64,000 nucleotides of DNA, taken from NCBI RefSeq assembly GCF_045689245.1, contig NZ_CP136865.1, positions 1,798,001-1,862,000 of the forward strand, given 5' to 3'. This document shows, in pieces, positions 49,567 to 58,243 of the stretch. Every line of letters starts with the position of its first letter. The stretch's first letter is position 1. The stretch comes from Congregibacter brevis (GTDB lineage Bacteria; Pseudomonadota; Gammaproteobacteria; Pseudomonadales; Halieaceae). Below the pieces are notes generated by a model. The model had not been told where the DNA came from and made no database searches. It was given only the letters and a program-made list of their open reading frames with translations. The position numbers and the translations under genes were made by a program.

Positions 49567-49923
49567 TCTTGCTCCTTTTGTTCGAATCAGCGGGATGCTC
49601 TTTAGCTAGCAAGTATTACAGGTCAGCGGTAAAAAAGCGCCGTATCTTCGCAAGCTTTTGATTACGCATACAAAAACGAGGTATAGATCTGCGTTTGCAG
49701 CTCCAAGACGATGGGACGATTATCGGCAGGAGTTGTTAGAGGCTAAAGCAGCGCCTTAGCTCTTTAAAGTCGGCGCCAATCTGCGCTACCCTGCGCGCCT
49801 TCTGAGGAAGGCATACACAGGCGCTGGTCGTTCTGTCGATTGCTCCGGACGGTCAGTATTCGCTGACTATTACTCTCTAAATGGTTTGTACGCGGGCCAA
49901 GCGCCTCCGCTACATAAGGCGTT
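49567..49923. other. Divergent spacer before the DUF3348 operon
   Basis: Gene-free region of 357 bases that should hold promoters for the lipoprotein (minus) and the motor-like operon (plus). A short inverted repeat GGTCAG / CTGACT-like (49852-49867) is present. The minus-strand open frame overlapping the DUF3348 start (49764-50276) is its shadow. No -35/-10 pair could be supported. Confidence 0.35.
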
Positions 49924-50706
49924 GTGTTCATAAGTATGTCTAGGACAACACTCTCATCTTTGGGGCAGGCGCCTTTGGTGCGTCGTCTGACCGATCTGGG
50001 CTTGGTGTCTTCACGGCCTAGCAAACGCGTGTTTGCTAACCGCTTGGCTGATCTTGTGGATATCTCCGACGCCATCACCTTGTCCGATTTTTTCGCGACG
50101 CTCGGCAGTGTCAGCGCGAGCGCCCAGCCTATTGATTCCTCTGCCAGCGATTCAGTTTTTGAAAAGCATAGATCCGCGATGCGGGCGTCTATCGATGCCA
50201 GCTTTGTGACCGACGATCGACAGCAAGTCATCGAGGGGAAAAAGACCTTTGAGCTCCCCGCTGCGACTAAGAACACCTTAAGCGCACCCGAGGCGACTGC
50301 CCGATACGAACGCTTTTATAGTCTGCACCAGAGTGAGCTCGAGCGACGCGTCGCGCAACTCAGAAAAGCACTACTCGAGCATTTGCAGCATAAAAGCGAT
50401 GCGCTGGCGCAAGTCGCGGCGGTAGAAGTCGCCTTGGGGCCGATGCTTGTGAAATACAGTCGCCATTGCTTTGCAAAACTGCCCAAGCTGGTAGGGCAGC
50501 GTTTTGAGTATTTGCGCCAACATCAGCACCAACAAGATTGGGTCGCTAGCGAACCACAAAGCTGGCTTCAAGCGGGAGGATGGCTGGCGCAGTTCCACGA
50601 CGAACTGCAGCATCTACTCCACGCAGAACTAACACTCAGACTTCAGCCCCTCGAGGGTATGTTGTCTTGTCTATCTCCTGAAGATCTCCTACGGAAAAAC
50701 GTATGA
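49924..50706 (+). CDS. DUF3348 family cytoplasmic protein
   Basis: First gene of the motor-like operon. The 260-residue product has no signal peptide or membrane helix. The N-terminal third contains the family segment FANRLADLVDISDAITLSDF; the rest is strongly helical, including HLQHKSDALAQVAAVEVALG and a His/Gln-rich stretch RQHQHQQDWVAS. No catalytic motif was seen, so a scaffold or regulator of the membrane complex is a fair guess. GTG 49924 has a nearby AAGGC; ATG 49936 is an alternative. Its stop overlaps the DUF802 ATG by 4 nt (ATGA). Confidence 0.85.
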   Translation: MFISMSRTTLSSLGQAPLVRRLTDLGLVSSRPSKRVFANRLADLVDISDAITLSDFFATLGSVSASAQPIDSSASDSVFEKHRSAMRASIDASFVTDDRQQVIEGKKTFELPAATKNTLSAPEATARYERFYSLHQSELERRVAQLRKALLEHLQHKSDALAQVAAVEVALGPMLVKYSRHCFAKLPKLVGQRFEYLRQHQHQQDWVASEPQSWLQAGGWLAQFHDELQHLLHAELTLRLQPLEGMLSCLSPEDLLRKNV

Positions 50707-52679
50707 CTCGAGTTCTATCCTACGCGGCCTTTGTCACGGGCATGGCCCTGATTGTCCTGATGGCCCGATCAGTAGCAGCCGATGACAGCTTGACTCTTCT
50801 GGTCATGGTGCTGATCTTTGCGGCGTACAGTGTCGGTGGTGCAGAGCTATGGCGCTATCAGCGCCATACAGCAGGACTGAGGTCGGCCCTGGCTGGGCTG
50901 GATGCGGTGCGGGGATCGCCAGCTGATACCCCGACGTTGGATGTATGGCTTTCCGACGTGCCCGAAGTATTACGCAAATCGGCGCATCAACGGATTGTGG
51001 GGCACTTTCAGGGACTGCCCGCGCCGATACTGACGCCCTACCTGGTGGGGCTCTTGGTAATGCTTGGCTTGATGGGCACCTTCGTCGGCATGGTGGCCAC
51101 ACTTGGGGGTGCGGCGCTTGCACTCGAGGGCGGCACCGAATTGACGGCGATACGGGAAGGATTGGCAGCACCCATTGAGGGGCTAGGGATGGCCTTTGGC
51201 ACGTCGGTCGCGGGTGTCGCCGCATCCGCCATGTTGGGTTTGATCGCAACGCTCAGTCAGCGCGAGCGGCTCCAGGCATCGAAAGTACTGGACCGATGCA
51301 GAGACGAGTTTTTTCAAGACCATTCACTCAGTCATCAACGCACACAAACTTACAATGCACTTCAGCAGCAGGCGAGCGCTTTGCCTGATGCGGTGGCCAG
51401 TCTCGTGGCATTAGCTCAGCAGTTGGGGGAAATTGGAGAGCGACTGACCGACTTAAGTGAACGCTCTGGTGAACAGCTCGTAACACAGCAACGCGAGTTT
51501 GAAACAGCGGTGCGCACTGACTTTCAGGCGCTTACTACTGCGCTCGCCACCGAGGTCAAGGGTAGTCTCGCGAATACCAGCAAAGAGACTGTAGAGGCTT
51601 TGCAGCCATTTGTGGGGCAACTTCTGGAGCAGGCTTCACAACAGCTCGCCAGCGAGGCTTCGGCGCGCAGGCAGGTGGACGAAGAACTGCATAATGCCCT
51701 GCGTGCTCAACAGACCGAAGAACTGGATGCACGTCGAATCGCCGAAGAGCAGCGCCATCGCTCGATAAGTGAACGCGCCGAGAGTTTCGTCGCAGAAATG
51801 GGTAGCCAGCTAGAGGTCATTCAGTCTCTGGAGCGCCAGCGGCTTGATAGCAGCGCGGAGCAAATCGCACAATTGCAAGAGTCCTTGAGCGAGAAGCTTC
51901 AGACAATGAGTGAGAGCGTTACTCAGTCCGTTGCATCGATGGAATCAGCTGCCGGGCAGTCGATGAGTATCGGCAGCGACTTGATCAACACTCTCCAAGA
52001 CACTGCCGAGCGATCCCTTGAGCGCGATAAGCAGCTTTTGGAAGAGCGGTCGACCTTGCTGGAGCATCAGCTGGTTCTCATAGCGAATCTGAAGGAGCGC
52101 GACGAGGAGCAGCAGGGCGCGATCAACATGATGAGCACAGAATTCAAAGAACACATCGTGGAACAATCTAGAGCGGCAACGGATAAGCTTGATCAGCTTA
52201 TGGAGCAGAGTGCGCAGCAATTGACGGAGGTCTCCGACGAGCTCTCGCAAAAGATGGCATCAACACTGGATAGTAACGAACAGCATTGGCAGGCGTTGTC
52301 GAGGAAGCTCGGAGTTGAGGTGGATCAGTTACTGGCACGCAACGGTGAAGCCCTGGAACTCTTGGCCGGTAATCTGGGAGAGCAATTGGGCGCATCGGGT
52401 CAGCAAATTGCCAGCACCGCGCTCGAATTGTCAGCCTTGAGTGGTGGCTTTGCCGAATCGGTAGATGCATTCAAAGACAGTAGCGAGGCGCTCAACACTT
52501 CGCTTACTACGACCACTGATGGCTTGATGGCTGCCGGTTCGCGCAGCGACGAGCAGATGGGGTACTACGTGGATCAAGCGCGTGAAATCATTGACCACAA
52601 TCTGATTACACAACAAGCCATACTCGAACGTCTTGAGTCGGTCACTGCTGTGCTCCAAGTTGAGGTTGGTAAGTCTTGA
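50703..52679 (+). CDS. DUF802 MotA/ExbB/ZorA-like channel protein with coiled-coil tail
   Basis: A 658-residue inner-membrane protein. TM segments lie at about 5-21, 30-47, 111-140 and 159-184. The last two carry MotA/ExbB-like signatures: GLMGTFVGMVATLGGAAL and IEGLGMAFGTSVAGVAASAM, with Thr/Ser residues (T126, T167, S168) in the positions used for ion passage in that superfamily. Then comes about 450 residues of heptad-like, Gln/Glu-rich coiled coil containing the DUF802 repeats. ZorA of Zorya defence systems has the same plan of channel plus long cytoplasmic tail. Translationally coupled to its neighbours by overlaps at both ends. The ion-driven role is inference from architecture. Confidence 0.88.
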   Translation: MTRVLSYAAFVTGMALIVLMARSVAADDSLTLLVMVLIFAAYSVGGAELWRYQRHTAGLRSALAGLDAVRGSPADTPTLDVWLSDVPEVLRKSAHQRIVGHFQGLPAPILTPYLVGLLVMLGLMGTFVGMVATLGGAALALEGGTELTAIREGLAAPIEGLGMAFGTSVAGVAASAMLGLIATLSQRERLQASKVLDRCRDEFFQDHSLSHQRTQTYNALQQQASALPDAVASLVALAQQLGEIGERLTDLSERSGEQLVTQQREFETAVRTDFQALTTALATEVKGSLANTSKETVEALQPFVGQLLEQASQQLASEASARRQVDEELHNALRAQQTEELDARRIAEEQRHRSISERAESFVAEMGSQLEVIQSLERQRLDSSAEQIAQLQESLSEKLQTMSESVTQSVASMESAAGQSMSIGSDLINTLQDTAERSLERDKQLLEERSTLLEHQLVLIANLKERDEEQQGAINMMSTEFKEHIVEQSRAATDKLDQLMEQSAQQLTEVSDELSQKMASTLDSNEQHWQALSRKLGVEVDQLLARNGEALELLAGNLGEQLGASGQQIASTALELSALSGGFAESVDAFKDSSEALNTSLTTTTDGLMAAGSRSDEQMGYYVDQAREIIDHNLITQQAILERLESVTAVLQVEVGKS

Positions 52680-53326
52680 AAGAGTTTCTCGATGATGGCT
52701 CAAGCGATGGCCCTCCCATTTGGGCGATTTTCGGTGACCTGATGACCGGTCTGGTTGGGGTGTTTGTGCTCATCCTGGTCTGGACACTGGGCTTTCAATT
52801 GGAGCTGGCAAAAAATCTGGAGAATGCCGAGGCAGAGCGGGAACGGGAGCTCGCCCGTCGGCAGGTACTCGAGCAAGCCCTAGCCGGGCCTTTGTCCAGT
52901 GGCCGAATCACTATAAGCGACGGTCGCATCGGGATTAGCGGGAGTGTGTTGTTTGCACTGAATTCCGACCGACTGCAAGATGAGGGTCGCGACCTACTGG
53001 CCGTGTTAGCTGAACCTCTCGATGTCTTTCTCGAGGAGAACGATCAATTATTGATGATCAGCGGTTTTACCGATGACTTACCGATCCAGTCGGGCAACCT
53101 GAGTTTCGCCGACAACTGGGAGCTTTCGGCCCAGCGGGCTTTGACGGTTACACGTGAGCTGGTCGCCGCAGGGCTGCCCGCCGATCGGGTATTCGCAGCT
53201 GCCTTTGGCGACCAGCAGCCCGTTGCCCCCAATCTTGATGAATCAGGCCGCGCATTGAATCGACGGGTCGAAATGGCGCCGGTGCCGCGCATCGTTTCTT
53301 TAGAAGAACCTCTACCCAATGGTTGA
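52676..53326 (+). CDS. MotB/ZorB-like OmpA-domain protein
   Basis: A 216-residue protein: short cytoplasmic N-terminus, one TM helix (about 15-40) with Asp 21 in FGDLMTGLVGVFVLIL (the position of the ion-binding Asp of MotB), a charged helix (45-70), and a C-terminal OmpA-like peptidoglycan-binding domain (about 85-200) with ISGFTDDLPIQSGN and ALNRRVEM. With the DUF802 protein it forms a 5:2-type stator by analogy to MotAB and ZorAB. TTG start overlapping the previous stop (TTGA). No flagellar genes are nearby, which argues against motility. Confidence 0.9.
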   Translation: MKEFLDDGSSDGPPIWAIFGDLMTGLVGVFVLILVWTLGFQLELAKNLENAEAERERELARRQVLEQALAGPLSSGRITISDGRIGISGSVLFALNSDRLQDEGRDLLAVLAEPLDVFLEENDQLLMISGFTDDLPIQSGNLSFADNWELSAQRALTVTRELVAAGLPADRVFAAAFGDQQPVAPNLDESGRALNRRVEMAPVPRIVSLEEPLPNG

Positions 53327-53657
53327 TTCGGTAGGGAGCGGGGTGTTGAGCGAAGGCCTGAAGCGGCGTGAGCAAGCGCGGGACCGAACATTGGAAGCGT
53401 TGGGCGAGTTGAGGGCGCTACTGGGCCAGCGGGCTGAGCTGAAGGCGCTCGATGTCGTCGGCCAACGTGTCTGGAAACGCGATGTCGAGGCGCGTATAGA
53501 GCAGGCTATGGCCTCACTCCCGGAGTCGGCGGGACCCCTGAACTCTCAAGGTTTGATAGTAAAGGCGTTGGTGGCGCTGGATCAGAGGGCGCCGGAGTAC
53601 CTAGAGTATCTGGCCAGTTATCTCGACACCTTGCTGTGGCTTGAGGAGCAATCTTGA
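53319..53657 (+). CDS. DUF2894-like helical protein
   Basis: Last gene of the motor-like operon, overlapping its predecessor by 8 nt. The 112-residue product is all-helical, starts with a charged stretch KRREQARDRTLEALGELRA and ends DTLLWLEEQS. There is no signal, TM segment or metal motif. The family is known from its constant co-occurrence with DUF3348, DUF802 and an OmpA protein. A scaffold or inhibitory subunit is plausible, without direct evidence. A gap of 81 nt follows before the MOSC gene. Confidence 0.85.
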   Translation: MVDSVGSGVLSEGLKRREQARDRTLEALGELRALLGQRAELKALDVVGQRVWKRDVEARIEQAMASLPESAGPLNSQGLIVKALVALDQRAPEYLEYLASYLDTLLWLEEQS

Positions 53658-53738
53658 ATAGGTACATGGTTGATTAGATCGGGCCGCTGAAATTTTTTGA
53701 TCTGCTAGACTCAGTGCAAAAGTAACAGGTAAAACGCT

Positions 53739-54617
53739 ATGCAGATTGGTCAGGTTTCAGACGTTTGGATGTACCCGGTAAAGAGTATGGCGGGGCACAC
53801 TGTCGATGCCGTGCAATTGGATGAGTTAGGTGTTATCGGCGATCGGAGCTGGTCAATGCTCGATTCCCATGGTGATGTGGCTTGGGGAAAGCGTTTTCCG
53901 AAGCTGATGAATCTTGAGGCCCGATACGTTGGTGAGCGGCCAAAGACGCGGGTGTTTGCAGAGCAGGTGCCTCCCGTGAACGTTCGTTTTCCCGATGGTA
54001 GCGAAGCGAGCAGTGACGATCCGATAAACGCCCAGATCAGCGACTATGTCGGTGAGAACCTGTCGTTGAGCGCGTTACAGTCCCCAGATAATCGTGACCA
54101 CTATCGCTGGTCGCAGCCGCTAGATGAAGCAGCAATCATGAAAATTCTGGGTATCGCGTCGGGAGAGGCACCACCAGATTTATCAGATTATCCCGAAGAG
54201 CTGATCTTGCTACTAGCGGAGTGTTTTGCTCCGCCGGGCACCTACAATGATATGGCACCTATTCATTTGCTCACGACGGCGTCGCTTCGTCACATGTCGG
54301 AGCTGTCAGGGGAGTCGTTTGATGTGCGGCGCTTTCGACCCAATTTTCTTGTGGAAACCAACGAAGGAGTAAGCGGCCTCGCTGAATTTTCCTGGATCGG
54401 CCGGCGTTTGCAGATTGGGGAAGTGGTGTTGGAGGTTGCCGCAAAAACGATCCGCTGTTCAATGCCCGCTCGTCCACAGCAGCCTTTTGATCTTCCCGGA
54501 AATCCCAAGATTGCAAAGGCTCTCTATGAAGAAACAAATCGCTTTATGGGAGCGTATCTGTCCGTGGTGAAGCCCGGGTCGGTGTCTGCGGGTGACAAGG
54601 TGATGTTGCTCTCCTAG
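53739..54617 (+). CDS. MOSC-domain protein
   Basis: A 292-residue cytoplasmic protein: N-terminal MOSC beta-barrel (about 1-95, VSDVWMYPVKSMAGHTVDA and GDRSWSMLDSHG) and a C-terminal MOSC domain with the conserved Cys in KTIRCSMPARPQQ. Such proteins bind molybdenum cofactor in sulfurases and amidoxime/hydroxylamine reductases. The companion reductase domain is absent, so its reaction is undefined. ATG start; the motor-like operon lies 81 nt upstream but is probably separate. Confidence 0.9.
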   Translation: MQIGQVSDVWMYPVKSMAGHTVDAVQLDELGVIGDRSWSMLDSHGDVAWGKRFPKLMNLEARYVGERPKTRVFAEQVPPVNVRFPDGSEASSDDPINAQISDYVGENLSLSALQSPDNRDHYRWSQPLDEAAIMKILGIASGEAPPDLSDYPEELILLLAECFAPPGTYNDMAPIHLLTTASLRHMSELSGESFDVRRFRPNFLVETNEGVSGLAEFSWIGRRLQIGEVVLEVAAKTIRCSMPARPQQPFDLPGNPKIAKALYEETNRFMGAYLSVVKPGSVSAGDKVMLLS

Positions 54618-54658
54618 CGTGCTCGGGTAGTCAGTCCGGTGTCACGCAATGGAGGTGC

Positions 54659-55318
54659 TCAGCCAAGCACCTTTTGCAGCCAATGCGATATGTCGGCAAT
54701 CTCTTGGGGGCACACGGCGTGCTCCATAGGGTAGTCACTGTACTCAACTGTATAGCCCATAGCTGACAGGCGCTCTCTAGCGATTTTGCCTTGTCCCACG
54801 GGTACCACTGGATCCATCGTGCCATGACAAATCCTGATGGGAATCTGTTTGTTGGCCGTATTGGGCGTAATCGTATCCTTTGTCGCAAAGTAGGTGGACA
54901 GGCACAGTAAGCCCGCCAACGGCAACATGTATGTGAGCGCGGTTTGGTAGGCCACCGCGCCGCCTTGGGAGAAGCCGGCGAGTACGATGCGATCGCTGGG
55001 AATGCCGCGGTCGATTTCCCGATCAATTAAAAGACGAATCTTCTCTGCCGAAGCAATAAGCTGAGTCGCATCTATTTTTCGCTCAATATCGATCTCTGTA
55101 ATGTCATACCAAGCTGGCATGACATAGCCGTTGTTAATGGTGACGGGGATTGTGGGCGCGTTGGGGAACACAAAACGCACCGCAAGCTCGGTTGGAAGCT
55201 TAAGCTCAGGGATGACCGGTACAAAGTCATTGCCATCGGCCCCAAGGCCATGAAGCCAGATAACAGCAGCATTAGCGGTACGAGGTGGTTCTTTTACGAT
55301 GCAGGGCAGGAGTGACAT
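54659..55318 (-). CDS. Alpha/beta-hydrolase esterase (EstB/phospholipase-carboxylesterase type)
   Basis: A 219-residue serine esterase of the carboxylesterase/thioesterase group (acyl-protein thioesterase-like). The triad is readable: Ser in LAGFSQGGAVAY, Asp in HGTMDPVVP and His in YPMEHAVCP; the oxyanion loop is WLHGLGADGNDF. No signal peptide, so it is cytoplasmic; it hydrolyses short- to medium-chain esters or thioesters. Convergent with the MOSC gene, 41 nt between stops, and likely its own unit. Confidence 0.93.
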   Translation of the reverse strand: MSLLPCIVKEPPRTANAAVIWLHGLGADGNDFVPVIPELKLPTELAVRFVFPNAPTIPVTINNGYVMPAWYDITEIDIERKIDATQLIASAEKIRLLIDREIDRGIPSDRIVLAGFSQGGAVAYQTALTYMLPLAGLLCLSTYFATKDTITPNTANKQIPIRICHGTMDPVVPVGQGKIARERLSAMGYTVEYSDYPMEHAVCPQEIADISHWLQKVLG

Positions 55319-55419
55319 GTGACCGGTCTCAATGGCAAAAAGAAGCGCCGGGCAGTATATACGGCTGCTGCGAACAGCATCTGTCCCGCAATCGAGAGTG
55401 GGGTTGGTTTGCGAAAGCC

Positions 55420-56109
55420 CTAGCGACGGAGTACGGCAAGCCAGCGTCCCAGATTAAGTAAGCTGGCGAGCGACGCCGCGACATAGGTGAACGCCGCAGC
55501 TTTGAGGATGCGCCGCGCATGCGGCAAATCGCCGTCTTGCAGGTAGTCCCCTTCGTCCAGCAACGGCAGGGCCTTGTTGAAGCTTGCGTCGAGCTCTACC
55601 GGTAATGTGATGAGGTGTACGACAGAGGCCGTGAGTATGGAGATGATCGCCACGATTAAAAACCCTAAGCCAAGGCCGGGGGCCCTTGTAAGCAGCATGA
55701 CCACCGGAGCTGCCAGCAAGATGATGCTACCGAACTGTTGAACACGTGCAGCAAGCAAAGCCAGTGACTGGCGACGACGAAACAGCGGCTCCCCCCGCGC
55801 ATCCTGAATAGCATGGCCCACTTCATGAGCCGCTACGGTAATAGCTGTTAGTGAATAGCCGCTGTACTTGTCTTCCATCAGTCGGACTGCTTTTGCTTGC
55901 GCGTCGTAGTGGTCACCTGTCGTGGTGGTCTCTACGGCTATGTCCTGAAGCTCAAAACGATCAAGGAGGTGTCTTGCGAGTTCTGCGCCCGTTCCGCTCC
56001 CGCGATAGCGATCCGCAGGTTCACTGTATTTGGCGAGCACCCGTTTGACCCAGAAACCCGGAGCCGCGATAGCCAGAAGCAAAACGATTACCAGAATGAC
56101 CACAAACAT
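55420..56109 (-). CDS. Zinc metallopeptidase, YugP type
   Basis: A 229-residue membrane protein with an N-terminal helix (about 1-20) and, in the catalytic part, AAHEVGHAIQDARGE (HExxH) around residue 92, followed by two or more hydrophobic segments (about 120-175 and 200-225). The YugP family is of unknown substrate; an envelope protease role is likely. Its gene is preceded on the same strand by the VOC gene (68 nt), with the esterase gene following after about 100 nt; co-transcription is not shown. Confidence 0.9.
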   Translation of the reverse strand: MFVVILVIVLLLAIAAPGFWVKRVLAKYSEPADRYRGSGTGAELARHLLDRFELQDIAVETTTTGDHYDAQAKAVRLMEDKYSGYSLTAITVAAHEVGHAIQDARGEPLFRRRQSLALLAARVQQFGSIILLAAPVVMLLTRAPGLGLGFLIVAIISILTASVVHLITLPVELDASFNKALPLLDEGDYLQDGDLPHARRILKAAAFTYVAASLASLLNLGRWLAVLRR

Positions 56110-56177
56110 AGTCGTTTATTCTAGTGCCTTTTGATGCTGACTTAAGGGCACGGCCCAGGAACATCCACTGATGCCGG

Positions 56178-57053
56178 CTAGTCCCGTGAAGCGACGCTGC
56201 GCCAGCGCAAGCGATGGTCGCCGGGATCAAGAACTTCAAAAGAGCCATCCTCAGAGGGGATGATTGGAATGTCCTTTGCTGCTAGCTGGCTCTTTTGCGC
56301 AGCCAGGGTCGAAGTGAGTAACTCAAAGGTCACGGCTTTCTCTGGCGTGAACGTATGCATGCCTCTTGCGCCGTCTACCAAACCTAAAAAAGTGGTCGGT
56401 GCGGCTGCGTGAATCTTGGCCCAGCCCTGATCAGTGATCAGCGGTAAACCAAGGGATTCGATCAAAAAGTTCTCGGCAGCGGCCAGATCCTCATAATAAA
56501 GCCAAAGAACTGTTGCCTTGAAACCAAGTTGTTCGGGCAAGCCAGCAGCGTCGCCATCGACATAACGGGTTTGCAAGGCATTGAGCTGAGGCATGAGTGC
56601 CGTGTTTTCGGGATGCGGATTAAAGCGTTCGAATTCAAGAAGCCACCCCTCGGGATCAGCCAGCACGAAGCCGTGATGTGCCCGACCGGGAACGGGATTA
56701 TAGGATTCGGTGCGCATGTCCAATCCCCGCTGGGTTAGCGCTTCCCACCATTCATCCAGCTGATCGGTAACCAGTGCGATAGCAGCGGTGCGAGGCGTGT
56801 CCGGCGTGTAGCCTCCGGACTCAAGGGTTGCTAACGTGAGAAATGCGCCGGGCGCTACCTCAAGCACTACCGATTCTTCAGTTGCTTTTACAGGATGAAG
56901 GCCGAGATTCTCGCGATAAAACTGCGCTGCGCGGGGTACATCCTCATAGTAGAAGCGTATGTCCGCGGCGACCGCGTCGGCAGTGACAGTTTCGGCTTGA
57001 GCCGGTCCGGCGGTACATAAAGCGGCGGCTAACAAAATTATGAATCGGTGCAT
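56178..57053 (-). CDS. Exported two-domain VOC/glyoxalase-like protein
   Basis: A 291-residue exported protein (signal peptide about 1-20, MHRFIILLAAALCTAGPAQA) with two vicinal-oxygen-chelate domains: ADIRFYYEDVPRAAQFYREN and HHGFVLADPEGWLLEFERF in the first half, and VLWLYYEDLAAAENFLIESL in the second. Such folds include glyoxalase, dioxygenases and resistance proteins; a metal-ligand set is not obvious in both halves, so a function cannot be assigned. Periplasmic location is unusual for this family. Confidence 0.85.
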   Translation of the reverse strand: MHRFIILLAAALCTAGPAQAETVTADAVAADIRFYYEDVPRAAQFYRENLGLHPVKATEESVVLEVAPGAFLTLATLESGGYTPDTPRTAAIALVTDQLDEWWEALTQRGLDMRTESYNPVPGRAHHGFVLADPEGWLLEFERFNPHPENTALMPQLNALQTRYVDGDAAGLPEQLGFKATVLWLYYEDLAAAENFLIESLGLPLITDQGWAKIHAAAPTTFLGLVDGARGMHTFTPEKAVTFELLTSTLAAQKSQLAAKDIPIIPSEDGSFEVLDPGDHRLRWRSVASRD

Positions 57054-57338
57054 AGGTAGGCTTACTCCCGGAACAATATAGAAGGCTGGAGGATGGTATT
57101 ACGTAACACCGTTGCCGGTAACAGAATCCGCCATGAGTTTATGTCAAAGCGCGACTTAAAAAATCGCGTGGACTCGCCGGACTAAAAGGGACACCTTCCT
57201 GAGCGCAATAAAAAAGGGCTGCATCCTGCATTGTCTCAGTGCTCATATGAGCGTACCGCTGGGTCACTCTGGGGTCTAACACGGAACGACTCCCGAGAAT
57301 CCAGGGGTGGCACCGAAACGCCAGGAGTCACAAGCCCA

Positions 57339-57980
57339 TTACACGTTAAGTTTAAGCACAGCCATTACAAACTCGACACCGATGCAGATCAGTATAAAAC
57401 CCATCAACTTGGTGAGTGCCGTGATGCCATTGCGCCCCAGAATACGGACCACGGCGGTGGCGCTATGCAGGACTAGCCAGCAGATGAAGCAAGATATGAG
57501 GATGCCGATGGCGACGATGGCGTAGCCCAGCAGTCGTTCACCGGCTGCCTGCACTGAATCGAGTTGCGCTCCCATTGCGATAACCACCGAGAGCGCACCG
57601 GGTCCGGAGAGCATCGGCATAGCCAGCGGAGTGAATGCAAAACTTGTGGGATCATCAGGGGCCTTCGTAACATCGCTGTCCCGTGTGGATTCTTCTGGGA
57701 ACAGCATTTTGAAACCCATAAAAGCGATCACCATGCCGCCGGCCATACGCAGGGACGCGATGCTGATGCCGAAAAAGTTGAGGATGAACGTGCCGAGCAG
57801 GAGAAACACGATAAGCATTGCTGCCATGTAAATGCAGGCAAGCATCGCTGTTTTATTGCGTTGCGCCTTCGTGCCGCCGGCGGTCATTGAAATAAACAGG
57901 GGTGCTGTGCTGAATGGGTTAACGATGGGCACGAGGCCCATAATCACCAATAGGATGTAACTGGCGAGTTCTGCGATCAT
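57339..57980 (-). CDS. MarC family membrane protein
   Basis: A 213-residue integral membrane protein with six hydrophobic helices and the conserved MarC features VPIVNPFSTAPLF near the start and LAMPMLSGPGALSVVIAMG in the middle. MarC proteins were once tied to multiple antibiotic resistance, but that link is not upheld and their role is unclear. I started at ATG 57980 with AGGG about 9 nt upstream; an upstream in-frame start (58046) has an unusual soluble leader. A 285-base spacer with no recognisable gene separates it from the VOC gene. Confidence 0.9.
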   Translation of the reverse strand: MIAELASYILLVIMGLVPIVNPFSTAPLFISMTAGGTKAQRNKTAMLACIYMAAMLIVFLLLGTFILNFFGISIASLRMAGGMVIAFMGFKMLFPEESTRDSDVTKAPDDPTSFAFTPLAMPMLSGPGALSVVIAMGAQLDSVQAAGERLLGYAIVAIGILISCFICWLVLHSATAVVRILGRNGITALTKLMGFILICIGVEFVMAVLKLNV

Positions 57981-58243
57981 CAACAATAGCCCTGTGGCGT
58001 TCGTGCGCTCACCGAAATAGGGCGCCCCGAGAATGTCGCAGATCATAGCGTATCACTGTAGCAGTGCCAGTATGTTTGCTATAGCAGTACGTCACGGTCG
58101 CTCTAGGCTGTGACTTCAGCATGGCCTGCTGGTTCCAACGAGCCATCAAGGCGATGTGAGTAAGTCTTCTTATTGATTGCATCCAAAAGCTGTAGCATTG
58201 TGGTTTCTTCAGGTCTCACATTACACCTTCATCGAGTATAACT

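Noticed and set aside
49924..53657. A complete Zorya defence system
   Set aside because: ZorA- and ZorB-like parts are visible, but no helicase, HNH nuclease or ZorC-like protein lies within 5 kb, so only the motor resemblance is reported.
57205..57240. T-run on the minus strand after the MarC gene
   Set aside because: The preceding sequence lacks a GC-rich stem that would fold with it, so it is not called a terminator.
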